Assembly (NCBI RefSeq): GCF_030811455.1
Contig: NZ_JAUSQU010000001.1
Span: 7,626,001 to 7,690,000 of the forward strand
DNA length: 64,000 bases
From: Streptosporangium lutulentum
Lineage (GTDB): Bacteria; Actinomycetota; Actinomycetes; Streptosporangiales; Streptosporangiaceae
Direction of reading: 5' to 3'
Shown: in pieces, positions 24,462 through 32,813 of the stretch
Layout of the letters: every line of letters begins with the position of its first letter
How positions within the stretch are numbered: the first letter of the stretch is position 1
Made by a program: the position numbers and the translations under genes
The notes under the pieces: model-generated
What the model was told of the DNA's origin: nothing
Seen by the model: only the letters and a program-made list of their open reading frames with translations
Database searches by the model: none

Positions 24462-25844
24462 ATGAGCACCCCAAGCGCCGAGCCCGTTCTCCTGCCCGCC
24501 AAGCGGCGGGTGGCCCAGTTGGCGATGCTCGCTTTCGCGGTCGTGATCGTGATGATCGCCTACGCCAACGTGGGGCTCGCGATCGACGACAAGATCCCCT
24601 CCGGCATGCTCACCTACGGCCTCGGCCTGGGCGGGCTCATGCTGGCCGCCTACCTGGTGCTGGCCAAGTTCGCCCCCTGGGCGGACCCCCTGATCCTGCC
24701 GCTGGTGACGCTGATCAACGGCCTCGGGCTGGTGATGATCTATCGCCTCGAACAGGCCGGCGCGTTCGGCGCGTCGGCCAGCACCCAGCTCCTGTGGACG
24801 GCCATCGGGGTCGTCATGTTCTCCGTGACGCTGATCGTGCTGCGCGACCACCGCGCGCTGCAGCGGCTGACCTACACCGCGGGAGCCGTCGGACTCTTCC
24901 TGCTGATCTCGCCGCTGCTGCCGTTCATCGGCGTAGAGGAGAACGGCGCGCGCATCTGGATCGGCATCCCCGGCGTGGGCCAGCTCCAGCCCGCCGAGTT
25001 CGCCAAGCTCGCTCTGATCGTCTTCTTCGCCGGCTACCTGGTCGCCAAGCGCGACGTGCTGGCCCTGGCGGGACGCCGGCTGCTCTTCATCGACCTGCCC
25101 CGCGCCCGCGACCTCGGCCCGGTCCTCATCACCTGGGGTCTCAGCCTGGGCGTGCTGATCATGCAGAAGGACCTCGGTTCGTCATTGCTGATCTTCGGCA
25201 CGTTCATCGCGATGCTCTACATCGCCACCCAGCGCACCTCGTGGGTCCTGATCGGCATTCTGCTCTTCATCGGCGGCGCGATTCTCGCCGGGTTGCTCTT
25301 CGATCACGTGTACGCCCGTTTCGAGGTCTTCCTCGACCCGGGTAACAAGGAGCTCTACGCGCGCGAGCTCGGCGGCAGTGAGCAGCTCATGCAGGGCCTG
25401 TTCAGCATGGCCAGCGGCGGGATCTTCGGCACCGGACTCGGCCAAGGCCACCCCGACCTGATCCCGCTGGCCATCTCCGACTTCATCTTCCCCGCCACCG
25501 GCGAGGAGCTCGGCCTGGCCGGGCTGATGGCCCTGCTGATGGTCTACGCCCTGCTGGTGGAGCGCGGCCTGCGCACCTCGATCGCGGCCCGGGACCCGTT
25601 CTCCAAGCTGCTGGCGGGCGGCCTGTCGTTCATCCTGGCCTGGCAGGTCTTCATCATCGTCGGCGGCGTGACCAACCTGATCCCGCTGACCGGCCTGGTC
25701 ACGCCCTTCATGTCCCAGGGTGGTTCGGCTCTGCTGGCTAACTGGATCCTTATCGCATTACTGGTACGCATGTCGGATGCGGCGAGGAAGCCGCCGCCCC
25801 AAGCAATCCAGGACGAAGGAATGACGCAGGTGTTCCAGCGATGA
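24462..25844 (+). CDS. rodA: RodA/FtsW-family SEDS peptidoglycan polymerase
   Basis: A 460-residue multi-pass protein. Hallmarks are GLVMIYRLEQ, IWIGIPGVGQLQPAEFAKLALIVFFAGYL, GVLIMQKDLGSSLLIFGTFIAMLYIATQR, GLGQGHPDLIPLAISDFIFPATGEELG and TGLVTPFMSQGGSALLANWI. The Asp in MQKDLGSS and the Glu/Gly-rich loops match the SEDS catalytic region. The enzyme polymerises lipid II in partnership with the class B PBP encoded next; the two genes overlap by 4 bp. Position in the PknA/B operon identifies it as the elongation-type RodA rather than FtsW. Confidence 0.95.
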   Translation: MSTPSAEPVLLPAKRRVAQLAMLAFAVVIVMIAYANVGLAIDDKIPSGMLTYGLGLGGLMLAAYLVLAKFAPWADPLILPLVTLINGLGLVMIYRLEQAGAFGASASTQLLWTAIGVVMFSVTLIVLRDHRALQRLTYTAGAVGLFLLISPLLPFIGVEENGARIWIGIPGVGQLQPAEFAKLALIVFFAGYLVAKRDVLALAGRRLLFIDLPRARDLGPVLITWGLSLGVLIMQKDLGSSLLIFGTFIAMLYIATQRTSWVLIGILLFIGGAILAGLLFDHVYARFEVFLDPGNKELYARELGGSEQLMQGLFSMASGGIFGTGLGQGHPDLIPLAISDFIFPATGEELGLAGLMALLMVYALLVERGLRTSIAARDPFSKLLAGGLSFILAWQVFIIVGGVTNLIPLTGLVTPFMSQGGSALLANWILIALLVRMSDAARKPPPQAIQDEGMTQVFQR

Positions 25845-27298
25845 ACGGCCCCCTCAAGCGCGCCGCCCTGGCCTGCCTGGTCATGTTCGGCCTGCTCATG
25901 ATCAACGTGAACTACCTGCAGACCGTACGAGCGGAGGGTCTGCGCTCGGACTCGCGCAACTTCCGCAACTTCTACGACCGCTATGAAATCGACCGCGGCC
26001 GGATCACCGCGGGCAACAAGGTCCTCGCCGAGTCCGTCGACACCGGCTCCAACGACTTCCGGTTCGAGCGGAAGTATCCCGGCGGCAAGGTCTACGCGCC
26101 CATCACCGGCTACTTCGCGCCGGAGAGCGAGCGCGACATGGAGCTGGCGGAGAACAGCCTGCTCAACGGAACGAGCGCCGACCTGCTGATCCGGCGCAGC
26201 CTCGACCTGTTCTCCGCCAAGCAGTCCAAGGGCGCCAACGTCGACCTGACGATCAACCCCAAGGCGCAGGAGGCGGCCTACAAGGCGCTGGGCGCCAGCG
26301 GCAAGAAGGGCGCGCTGGTCGCGATCGAGCCGAAGACCGGGGCGATCCTCGCCATGGTCTCGATCCCCACCTACGACCCCAACCTGCTGTCCAAGGCGAA
26401 CAAGGACACGGTCAACCAGGCCTACAACAAGCTGGACAAGGACCCGGACAAGCCGCTGGTCAACCGGGCGATCGAGCGCAGCTACCCGCCGGGCTCGACG
26501 TTCAAGGTGGTGACCCTGTCGGCGTATCTCGAGAGCGACGACACCATCGGCCCGGAGACCCAGGTGAACGCCCCGACGGTGCTCGACCTGCCCAACACCA
26601 CCGACGACCTGCCCAACTCCGGCGGCGCGGCGTGCGGCAGCGGGCGGGTGACGCTGTCGTTCGCGCTGGAGCAGTCCTGCAACACGCCGTTCGCCCAGAT
26701 GGGCATGGATCTCGGCTACGACGCCATCCAGGAGCAGGCCAAGAAGTACGGCATCGGCGGCGAACCGCTGGAGATCCCGCTGCCGGTGGCGGGCAGCTCG
26801 ATCGGCAAGCGCGAGGACCAGGCCGCGCTCGCCATGACCTCGATCGGCCAGCGCAGCAACCAGATGACCCCGCTGCAGATGGCCATGGTCGCCGCGGGCA
26901 TCGCCAACAACGGCGTGGTCATGAAGCCGTACCTGGTGAACAAGATCGCGGACTCGGAGGGCGACGAGATCCAGAGCGCCGACCCCGAGGAGCTGTCCAC
27001 CGCGACCAGCGAGGACACCGCGCGCAAGCTCAAGGAGATGATGATCAATGTCGTCGCCAAGGGCACCGCGACCGCCGCGCAGGTCCCGGGGGTGACCGTC
27101 GCCGGCAAGACCGGCACCGCCGAGACCGCCACGGGTCAGGCCCCGCACGCGTGGTTCATCTCCTTCGCCCCCGCCGAGGACCCCAAGGTCGCCCTTGCCC
27201 TGATCGTCGAGTCCGGGAGCGCCGGAGGCGAGGCCTCCGGCGGCCACACCGCCGCCCCCATCGCCAAGAGCGTGATTGAAGCGGTGCTGGGTAAATGA
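25841..27298 (+). CDS. pbpA: PbpA: class B penicillin-binding protein (transpeptidase)
   Basis: A 485-residue protein with an N-terminal membrane anchor (about 8-26) and the PBP dimerisation region, then the transpeptidase domain. Catalytic motifs are S219-T-F-K222 in YPPGSTFKVV, SCN in LEQSCNTPF, and KTGT in VAGKTGTAET. It cross-links peptidoglycan with RodA, which is encoded immediately upstream with a 4-bp overlap. In mycobacteria PbpA is phosphorylated by PknB and needed for division and elongation. Its end overlaps the pknA start by 4 bp. Confidence 0.96.
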   Translation: MNGPLKRAALACLVMFGLLMINVNYLQTVRAEGLRSDSRNFRNFYDRYEIDRGRITAGNKVLAESVDTGSNDFRFERKYPGGKVYAPITGYFAPESERDMELAENSLLNGTSADLLIRRSLDLFSAKQSKGANVDLTINPKAQEAAYKALGASGKKGALVAIEPKTGAILAMVSIPTYDPNLLSKANKDTVNQAYNKLDKDPDKPLVNRAIERSYPPGSTFKVVTLSAYLESDDTIGPETQVNAPTVLDLPNTTDDLPNSGGAACGSGRVTLSFALEQSCNTPFAQMGMDLGYDAIQEQAKKYGIGGEPLEIPLPVAGSSIGKREDQAALAMTSIGQRSNQMTPLQMAMVAAGIANNGVVMKPYLVNKIADSEGDEIQSADPEELSTATSEDTARKLKEMMINVVAKGTATAAQVPGVTVAGKTGTAETATGQAPHAWFISFAPAEDPKVALALIVESGSAGGEASGGHTAAPIAKSVIEAVLGK

Positions 27299-28791
27299 CC
27301 GACGCCTTGCTCGGGGGCCGATACCGTCCGCTGGGACGTATCGCGACGGGCGGCATGGGTGAGGTGTGGCGGGCCAAGGACGAGCTGCTCGGCCGCGAGG
27401 TGGCCGTGAAGCTGCTCCGGCGGCACGTGGCGGCGGATCCGGCCTTCCGCGAACGCTTCCGCTCCGAGGCCCGGATCGCGGCGAGCCTCGCCGACCCCGG
27501 CATCGCCCAGGTCTTCGACTACGGCGAGGCCGACGGCATCGCCTATCTGGTGATGGAGCTCGTTCCCGGCGAGTCGCTGGCGGGCATCCTGGCCCGCGAC
27601 GGCAGGCTGAGCGTCGAGGTCACCCTCGACGTGGTCCAGCAGACCGCCGGGGGCCTGCAGGCCGCGCACAACTCGGGGATCATCCACCGGGACGTCAAGC
27701 CCGGCAACCTTCTGGTCACCGAGGCCGGCGTGATCAAGATCACAGATTTCGGCATCGCCAGGGTTCTGCAGGCCGCGCCGGTGACCCAGACGGGCATCAT
27801 GCTGGGCACCGCCCAGTACGTCAGCCCCGAGCAGGCGTCCGGGCTCCCTCTGACCCCCGCCACGGACCTCTACTCGCTCGGCGTGGTGGCCTACGAGTGC
27901 CTGGCCGGACGTCCGCCCTTCGTCGCCGAGACGCAGGTGGCGATCGCGCTCATGCACCTCAGCGAGCCGCCTCCGCCGCTGCCGGGAGACGTTCCCGCCG
28001 CGGTGCGCAACCTGATCATGGCGTGCCTGTCCAAGGACCCCGAGCGGCGCCCGGCCAGTGCCAGGGAGGTGGCCGATCGGGCGAACCTGCTGCTTGAGAC
28101 GCTCGCCGCCGGCGGCGCCACGGGCCTGAGCATGCTCACCGATCCTGCGGGGTGGCGGCTGGAACCGGCGACCGAGTGGCCGGAGGAGATCGCCCCGATC
28201 CTGGCCCCGCTCCCAGGTCAGGATCAAGGTTCGGGCACGGGTTCGGGCGCGGGTCAGGGCTGGGGTTCGGGCTCGGGTGCGGATCCGGGCTCGGGTGCGG
28301 GTCCGGGCTGGGGTTCGGGCTGGCGCTCGGACTCGGGTCCGGCGAGCACCGTGGGGCCCCCTACGAGGCGGTCCGGCCTGCGCAGGACGACGGTGATCGC
28401 CGCGGCGGTCGCGAGCTGCGCCGCGGCCGTCGGGCTGGGTGCGGTGGTGATCCACGACCTGACGGAAAGGCCGAGCGTCAACAAGCCGGAAGAACCGGTG
28501 ATCAGGTCGAGCCCGGTCACCAAACATCCGACGGCCCGGCCGACCAGAACCAAGCCCGCGACGAGCAGACCGCCGGTCACACCGACGAAGTCGCACCGCC
28601 CATCGGTCACGCCGTCGGCTACGGTAAGCACATCGGCCACGCCTACCATCCGGCCGAGTACGTCGCCACCGCCCAGCCCCAGCCCGACTATTTCGACCCC
28701 AACGCCCACCACCCCGACGGCGACACCGAGCCTCACACCAAGCACCACTCCCGGCCCCGGCGACACATCCCCGTCGAATGGGGAGACGTGA
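27295..28791 (+). CDS. pknA: PknA-like Ser/Thr protein kinase with Gly/Ser-rich juxtamembrane and Ser/Thr/Pro extracellular tail
   Basis: A 498-residue protein. The kinase domain covers about 8-265: Gly loop GRIATGGMGEVW, VAVKLL (Lys39), HRDVKPGN (Asp133), DFGIAR (Asp151) and GTAQYVSPEQA. From about 308 to 345 the coding DNA is a GSG-type low-complexity repeat. A helix at about 363-382 precedes a tail of Pro, Ser and Thr to the C-terminus, likely outside the cell. PknA phosphorylates division and wall proteins with PknB. The low-complexity region appears longer than in mycobacterial PknA. The ATG at 27295 overlaps the PbpA stop. Confidence 0.94.
   Translation: MTDALLGGRYRPLGRIATGGMGEVWRAKDELLGREVAVKLLRRHVAADPAFRERFRSEARIAASLADPGIAQVFDYGEADGIAYLVMELVPGESLAGILARDGRLSVEVTLDVVQQTAGGLQAAHNSGIIHRDVKPGNLLVTEAGVIKITDFGIARVLQAAPVTQTGIMLGTAQYVSPEQASGLPLTPATDLYSLGVVAYECLAGRPPFVAETQVAIALMHLSEPPPPLPGDVPAAVRNLIMACLSKDPERRPASAREVADRANLLLETLAAGGATGLSMLTDPAGWRLEPATEWPEEIAPILAPLPGQDQGSGTGSGAGQGWGSGSGADPGSGAGPGWGSGWRSDSGPASTVGPPTRRSGLRRTTVIAAAVASCAAAVGLGAVVIHDLTERPSVNKPEEPVIRSSPVTKHPTARPTRTKPATSRPPVTPTKSHRPSVTPSATVSTSATPTIRPSTSPPPSPSPTISTPTPTTPTATPSLTPSTTPGPGDTSPSNGET
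28216..28350 (+). repeat. GSG-encoding hexanucleotide-like repeat inside pknA
   Basis: Repeats of the type TCGGGC/GCGGGT (6-bp periodicity) encode the Gly-Ser-Gly/Ala run in the juxtamembrane region of PknA. Such tracts are prone to length variation. Confidence 0.6.
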
Positions 28792-28864
28792 TGCGGCAAC
28801 GGGTCGATGATGGACACCGGTGGCCCAAAAGCCCGCCGGCACCCAAGATGAACGGTAAGGGACA

Positions 28865-30745
28865 GTGCAGGAAATGACTCAGCCCCGACGCCTCGGCGAT
28901 CGCTACGAGCTTGACGGCGTCGTCGGGCGTGGCGGCATGGCCGAGGTCTATCGCGCCCGAGACATCCGGCTGGATCGGATCGTCGCCATCAAGACCCTTC
29001 GCGCGGATCTGGCGAGGGACCACATCTTCCAGGCGCGGTTCCGCCGGGAGGCGCAGTCCGCCGCGTCGCTGAACCACCCCTCCATCGTCGCGGTCTACGA
29101 CACAGGCGAAGACGTGTCCGAGGGCGCGCCGGTGCCGTACATCGTGATGGAGTACGTCGACGGCCGCACGCTGCGCGACCTGCTGCGGGCCGACCGGCGC
29201 CTGCTGCCGGAGCGCGCGTCCGAACTGGTCGACGGGATCCTGCGCGCGCTGGACTACAGCCACCGCGGCGGCATCGTCCACCGGGACATCAAGCCCGCGA
29301 ACGTCATGATCACCCGCAACGGCGACGTCAAGGTCATGGACTTCGGCATCGCCCGTGCGATGGCCGACTCGGCCGCGACCATGACGCAGACCGCCCAGGT
29401 GATCGGCACCGCCCAGTACCTCTCTCCCGAGCAGGCCAGGGGCGAGCGGGTGGACGCCCGCAGCGACATCTACTCCACCGGCTGCGTGCTGTACGAACTG
29501 CTGACCGGGCAGCCGCCGTTCACCGGCGACTCCCCCGTCGCGATCGCCTACCAGCATGTGCGCGAGGAGCCGATCCCGCCGTCGCAGATCGATCCCGACA
29601 TCCCCAAGTGGGCCGACGCCATCGTGCTCAAGGCGATGGCCAAGGACCCGGCGCACCGCTACCAGAACGCCGGCGAGATGCGGGCCGACATCCAGCGGGC
29701 GATGTCGGGCATGCCGATGGACGCCCAGACCATGGCCCTGGCCAACAACTACGGCTCGGCCACGCGGACCATGCAGCCGCAGGCCGGCGGCCCGGTCACC
29801 CAGCGCACCACCGCCGTCCCCGCGTACGAATACGGCACGGAGGAGGGCGGGCGCGGCGAGCGCGGCCGTCGGCGGCAGCAGCAGAGCAGCGGCAACGCGG
29901 CGGTCAAGACCGCGGCGTGGATCCTGATCCCGCTCCTGGTCATCGGCGCCTTCATCGGCGTGGGTTACATGTTCCTGAGCTCCCCCGGCGACCCCACCAC
30001 GAGTGCCAAGGTGACGGTCCCGCTGCTGACCTCCCAGACCGAGAAGGCGGCGACCGCCGCCCTGACGGCTCTGGAGCTGAAGGTCAAGACGGAGGAGGTC
30101 TACGACGAGGAGATGCAGAAGGGCACGGTGATCGAGACCGACCCGGCGGCCGACGTCGAGGTCGACAAGGGCACCGTGGTCACGCTCAAAATCTCCAAGG
30201 GCGTGGAGAAGGTCGAGGTGCCCGACGTGGTCAACATGACCATCGAGGAGGCCACGGCGGCGCTTGAGGCGAAGGACTTCAAGGTCAGCGTGCAGTCCAA
30301 GCCCTCCGGCCGCAAGCAGGGCATCGTCTTCGAGACCTCGCCCGCCGCGGGGAAGAGCGCCACCAAGGGCAGCTCGGTCCGGATCTCCGTGCCCACGGAG
30401 TCCGTGGAGGTTCCGAACGTCGCCACCCTCACGATCGACGACGCGAAGACCGCGCTCAAGGAAGCCGGATTCAAGGCCAAGGAGGTCAAGCAGCCGAGCG
30501 ACCTGCCGGAGGGCACCGTGCTGAGCCAGTCTCCCGAGGCCGGCGGCAAATACCAGCCGGGGACCACGATCACGCTGATCGTGTCGAGCGGCGAGCCCCC
30601 GGTGCCGACGGAGCAGCCGACCTTCGAGACCGACGAGCCGACCTTCCCGAGCGACGAGCCCACGGAGCCGGATCCCTTCGAGACCGACGACGGCGGCAAC
30701 GGCGGCCAGATCTTCGACAACCCGGCGCCCGGAGACGGGAACTGA
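28865..30745 (+). CDS. pknB: PknB: Ser/Thr protein kinase with three PASTA domains
   Basis: A 626-residue protein from the GTG at 28865 (AAGGGACA before it); an ATG three codons in (28874) is an alternative. The kinase domain (about 10-275) has GRGGMAEVY, VAIKTL, HRDIKPANV, DFGIARA and GTAQYLSPEQA. A membrane helix at about 349-370 leads to three extracytoplasmic PASTA repeats (about 380-575: VTVPLLTSQTEKAATAAL, VEVPDVVNMTIEEATAAL, VEVPNVATLTIDDAKTAL) and an acidic tail. Mycobacterial PknB has four PASTA copies; three here is a difference. PASTA binds muropeptides and wall fragments. It is the last gene of the operon. Confidence 0.96.
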   Translation: MQEMTQPRRLGDRYELDGVVGRGGMAEVYRARDIRLDRIVAIKTLRADLARDHIFQARFRREAQSAASLNHPSIVAVYDTGEDVSEGAPVPYIVMEYVDGRTLRDLLRADRRLLPERASELVDGILRALDYSHRGGIVHRDIKPANVMITRNGDVKVMDFGIARAMADSAATMTQTAQVIGTAQYLSPEQARGERVDARSDIYSTGCVLYELLTGQPPFTGDSPVAIAYQHVREEPIPPSQIDPDIPKWADAIVLKAMAKDPAHRYQNAGEMRADIQRAMSGMPMDAQTMALANNYGSATRTMQPQAGGPVTQRTTAVPAYEYGTEEGGRGERGRRRQQQSSGNAAVKTAAWILIPLLVIGAFIGVGYMFLSSPGDPTTSAKVTVPLLTSQTEKAATAALTALELKVKTEEVYDEEMQKGTVIETDPAADVEVDKGTVVTLKISKGVEKVEVPDVVNMTIEEATAALEAKDFKVSVQSKPSGRKQGIVFETSPAAGKSATKGSSVRISVPTESVEVPNVATLTIDDAKTALKEAGFKAKEVKQPSDLPEGTVLSQSPEAGGKYQPGTTITLIVSSGEPPVPTEQPTFETDEPTFPSDEPTEPDPFETDDGGNGGQIFDNPAPGDGN

Positions 30746-30748
30746 GTT

Positions 30749-30773
30749 CGTGCCCCCATGACCGGGGGCACGA
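30749..30773 (+). terminator. Hairpin after pknB
   Basis: CGTGCCCCC and GGGGGCACG arms pair around ATGACC, two bases after the stop codon. There is no T-tract. Confidence 0.65.
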
Positions 30774-30800
30774 ACCGGGACCGGCCCCCTGAGAAGCAGA

Positions 30801-30833
30801 GACCCCCGCGATGTCGCGGGGGTCTTCTTCGTG
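30801..30833 (+). terminator. Second hairpin with T-rich flank after pknB
   Basis: GACCCCCGCGA and TCGCGGGGGTC arms are followed by TTCTTCGT, the more classical terminator of the operon. Confidence 0.75.
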
Positions 30834-30867
30834 GGAACCCTGGAGGATTCCTCCGCGAAAAGGGGAG

Positions 30868-30903
30868 AGCCCTTCCGTCACTCGGGGGCGATGACGGAAG
30901 GGC
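30868..30903. terminator. Hairpin between pknB and trpG
   Basis: CCCTTCCGTCA pairs with TGACGGAAGGG around a GGGGGC-containing loop. It can act for the minus-strand trpG operon, whose stop lies at 30936. Confidence 0.65.
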
Positions 30904-30935
30904 TCACTGGTCAATCGTTCAGACCATGGGCGGCG

Positions 30936-31508
30936 TTACACGATTCCGGCGAGCCAGTTCCCGAGAAGCCGATGGCCGTGCTCTGAGATCACCGATTCGG
31001 GGTGGAACTGCACACCCTCGACGGGGGCGGTGCGGTGACGCAGGCCCATGATCACGCCATCGGCGGTGGTCGCGGTGACCTCAAGGGCCGCGGGGACGGT
31101 CTCGGGCAGGACCGCCAGCGAGTGGTACCGCGTCATGGTCGCCGGAGACGGCAGTCCGGCGAAGACGCCGCGCCCGTCGTGCGCGATCGCGCTGGTACGG
31201 CCGTGCACCAGTTCGGGAGCCCGTGCCACGGTCGCGCCGTGGGCGATCGCGATGGCCTGGTGGCCCAGGCAGACGCCGAGCAGTGGAAGGTCGCGGGCCT
31301 CGCAGTAGCCGACGAGCGGGACGCTCACCCCCGCGTCCTCGGGTGTGCCGGGGCCGGGGCTGATCAGGACCCCGTCGAAGCCGGCCGCGTCGTCGACCGC
31401 CACCCGGTCGCGCGGGCGCACGTCGCAGGTGGCGCCGAGCTCGCGGAGGTACTGGACGATGGTGTGGACGAAGCTGTCGTGATTGTCCACGACAAGGACT
31501 CGGATCAT
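30936..31508 (-). CDS. trpG: Glutamine amidotransferase of anthranilate/aminodeoxychorismate synthase (TrpG/PabA)
   Basis: A 190-residue class I glutamine amidotransferase. It has VLVVDNHDSFVHTIVQYL, SPGPGTPEDAG, catalytic Cys80 in LLGVCLGHQAIA, and His169-Glu171 in VQFHPESVISEHG. It supplies ammonia to a chorismate-binding partner, anthranilate synthase or aminodeoxychorismate synthase; the partner is not in this window, so which one cannot be decided. TrpG/PabA beside the sortase and pknB is a conserved actinomycete arrangement. The ATG at 31508 follows the small membrane-protein gene by 4 bp. Confidence 0.95.
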   Translation of the reverse strand: MIRVLVVDNHDSFVHTIVQYLRELGATCDVRPRDRVAVDDAAGFDGVLISPGPGTPEDAGVSVPLVGYCEARDLPLLGVCLGHQAIAIAHGATVARAPELVHGRTSAIAHDGRGVFAGLPSPATMTRYHSLAVLPETVPAALEVTATTADGVIMGLRHRTAPVEGVQFHPESVISEHGHRLLGNWLAGIV

Positions 31509-31512
31509 CGGC

Positions 31513-31671
31513 TCATCGGTTCAGGATGCTCTGGTCGAGCGGGATGCGGGGTTCAAGCCAAGGGAACACGACATACCAGAGTACGGCCACCGCCAGCCCG
31601 GCCAGCACCGCCGCCGTGAACATCCGGGCCGCGAGGCCGCCGGGGAGCAGCCGCCAGATCCAGCCGTACAT
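31513..31671 (-). CDS. 52-residue single-pass membrane protein
   Basis: A small gene with an excellent Shine-Dalgarno (AAGGAGT, 3-4 bases before the ATG at 31671). The protein begins MYGWIWRLLPGGLAARMF, has one helix (TAAVLAGLAVAVLWYVVFPWL) and ends with a short acidic/basic tail (EPRIPLDQSILNR). It sits between the sortase gene and trpG on the same strand with tight spacing, so it is probably part of that operon. I believe similar short proteins occur at this locus in other actinomycetes, but no function is known to me. Confidence 0.85.
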   Translation of the reverse strand: MYGWIWRLLPGGLAARMFTAAVLAGLAVAVLWYVVFPWLEPRIPLDQSILNR

Positions 31672-31693
31672 GGGACTCCTTGTCTGCTTGCCG

Positions 31694-32308
31694 TTAGGTG
31701 CGGCGCTCCTCGCGCCGGTCCAGCTTCCCGAAGACGATGAGCCGCTGGGCGGCGGAGTACTCCGGGTGGCAGGTGGACAGCGTGATCAGGGCCTTGGCCG
31801 GCTCGCGTCCCGGCTGGCCGGGGACCGGGGCCATGACGTCCACCTCGGTGGGCTCGACGACGCGGGTGCGGGTGACGCTGTAGGTGTAGCGGGCCTCGCG
31901 CGCCTCGACCACGATGTCGTCGCCCCGGCGAAGCTCGCCGATGCGCTTGAAAGGCGCGGCATAAGTAGTTCGATGCCCCGAAAGCACGAAATTTCCGACT
32001 TCTCCTGGCATGGCGGTTCCGGGATAGTGGCCCGGTCCCATCCGCAGCCGATCCCGGTCGGTGCCCTCCACGACGGCGTACCGGTAGTCGTCACCGAAAC
32101 GGGGAATCTTGAGCATCGCCACCGCCCCGCCCAGCTGGATCTTGCCGAGCAGGCGGGGTTCCTTCTTCTCGAGGAGCTGCCTCTGCAGCAGCACCTGCTG
32201 CTCCATGGTGTAGGAGCCGGTCCCCCAGAGAAGGTAGGCGCAGAAGAGCAGCAGGATCAGACCCGCCGTGATGCTCAGCTCCCCCAAAGCTCTCAGCGTG
32301 GCTCTCAT
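31694..32308 (-). CDS. Class E sortase
   Basis: A 204-residue membrane-anchored cysteine transpeptidase with an N-terminal helix at about 9-29. Catalytic residues are His112 in NFVLSGHRTTYAAPF, Cys180 in LITLSTCHPEYSAAQ and Arg189 in the same segment. The TLSTC-type sequence and the Tyr in PGHYPGTA are typical of class E, which anchors proteins carrying LAXTG motifs and takes over class A functions in high-GC Gram-positives. It is divergent from crgA and heads the trpG-containing operon. Confidence 0.95.
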   Translation of the reverse strand: MRATLRALGELSITAGLILLLFCAYLLWGTGSYTMEQQVLLQRQLLEKKEPRLLGKIQLGGAVAMLKIPRFGDDYRYAVVEGTDRDRLRMGPGHYPGTAMPGEVGNFVLSGHRTTYAAPFKRIGELRRGDDIVVEAREARYTYSVTRTRVVEPTEVDVMAPVPGQPGREPAKALITLSTCHPEYSAAQRLIVFGKLDRREERRT

Positions 32309-32438
32309 GGGGCCAGGCTAGTGACGGCCGGACACACCCGACGGGCGACGATCAGGTCGTTGAACCAAGGTTTGCCCCGTAATGGTTCCTCACGGAATCG
32401 CCACGGCCCACATGACCCGACTATTCTTAATCAGGTCA

Positions 32439-32454
32439 TCGCTCACCAGCGATT
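32439..32454. promoter_or_regulatory. Inverted repeat in the sortase-crgA intergenic region
   Basis: ATCGCT and AGCGAT arms flank CACC about 65 bp upstream of crgA. It may be an operator or a small hairpin; no binding protein can be named. Confidence 0.35.
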
Positions 32455-32519
32455 ACGCTAGCCAACATGGCCTGCGCATGATCCGGATCGCGCAGGGTTG
32501 ACGCAGGAGAAGAAACCCA

Positions 32520-32765
32520 GTGCCCAAGCCCAACACCCGCAAGAAGGCGGTTTACACTCCGCCGCAGACGTCGCAGCAGGTCAAGATGAGCCCGCGCTGG
32601 TTGGCGCCGGTCATGGTGACCTCCTGGATCATCGGGATCCTGTGGATCGCCACCTATTACGTGGCACCCAGCGCACCCCTCCTTGGCACCCTCCAGAACT
32701 GGAACCTGTTGATCGGGTTCGTTTTCATCATCTTCGGTGTGGTGTTGTCCACCCGCTGGCGTTAG
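32520..32765 (+). CDS. crgA: CrgA cell division/sporulation regulator
   Basis: An 81-residue protein with a basic cytosolic N-terminus (MPKPNTRKKAVYTPP) and two membrane helices (about 27-47, WLAPVMVTSWIIGILWIATYY, and 60-77, WNLLIGFVFIIFGVVLS), ending TRWR. This is the full-length CrgA pattern. CrgA binds FtsZ, FtsQ, PBPs and CwsA and regulates septum formation in Streptomyces and mycobacteria. The GTG start follows GGAGAAGAAACCCA. The position next to pknB matches other actinomycetes. Confidence 0.95.
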   Translation: MPKPNTRKKAVYTPPQTSQQVKMSPRWLAPVMVTSWIIGILWIATYYVAPSAPLLGTLQNWNLLIGFVFIIFGVVLSTRWR

Positions 32766-32767
32766 TT

Positions 32768-32789
32768 TTTTCCACAGTGTTTATCCACA
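32768..32789 (+). promoter_or_regulatory. Two DnaA-box-like 9-mers downstream of crgA
   Basis: TTTTCCACA at 32768-32776 is followed after four bases by the exact consensus TTATCCACA at 32781-32789. The second box overlaps the left arm of the crgA/rhomboid terminator. Confidence 0.45.
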
Positions 32790-32813
32790 CCCTGGGGACG
32801 CCAGGGTGTGGAT
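32783..32813. terminator. Bidirectional terminator between crgA and the rhomboid gene
   Basis: A perfect 13-bp stem (ATCCACACCCTGG with its complement) has a GGACG loop, reaching the stop codon of the minus-strand gene. Confidence 0.75.

Noticed and set aside
25544..27247. 567-residue minus-strand frame across rodA and pbpA
   Set aside because: Low-complexity, no domain, opposite two clearly coding genes with intact catalytic motifs.
28152..28877. Plus-strand frame in the pknA tail
   Set aside because: Overlaps the Ser/Thr/Pro tail of PknA out of frame and reads as a compositional shadow.
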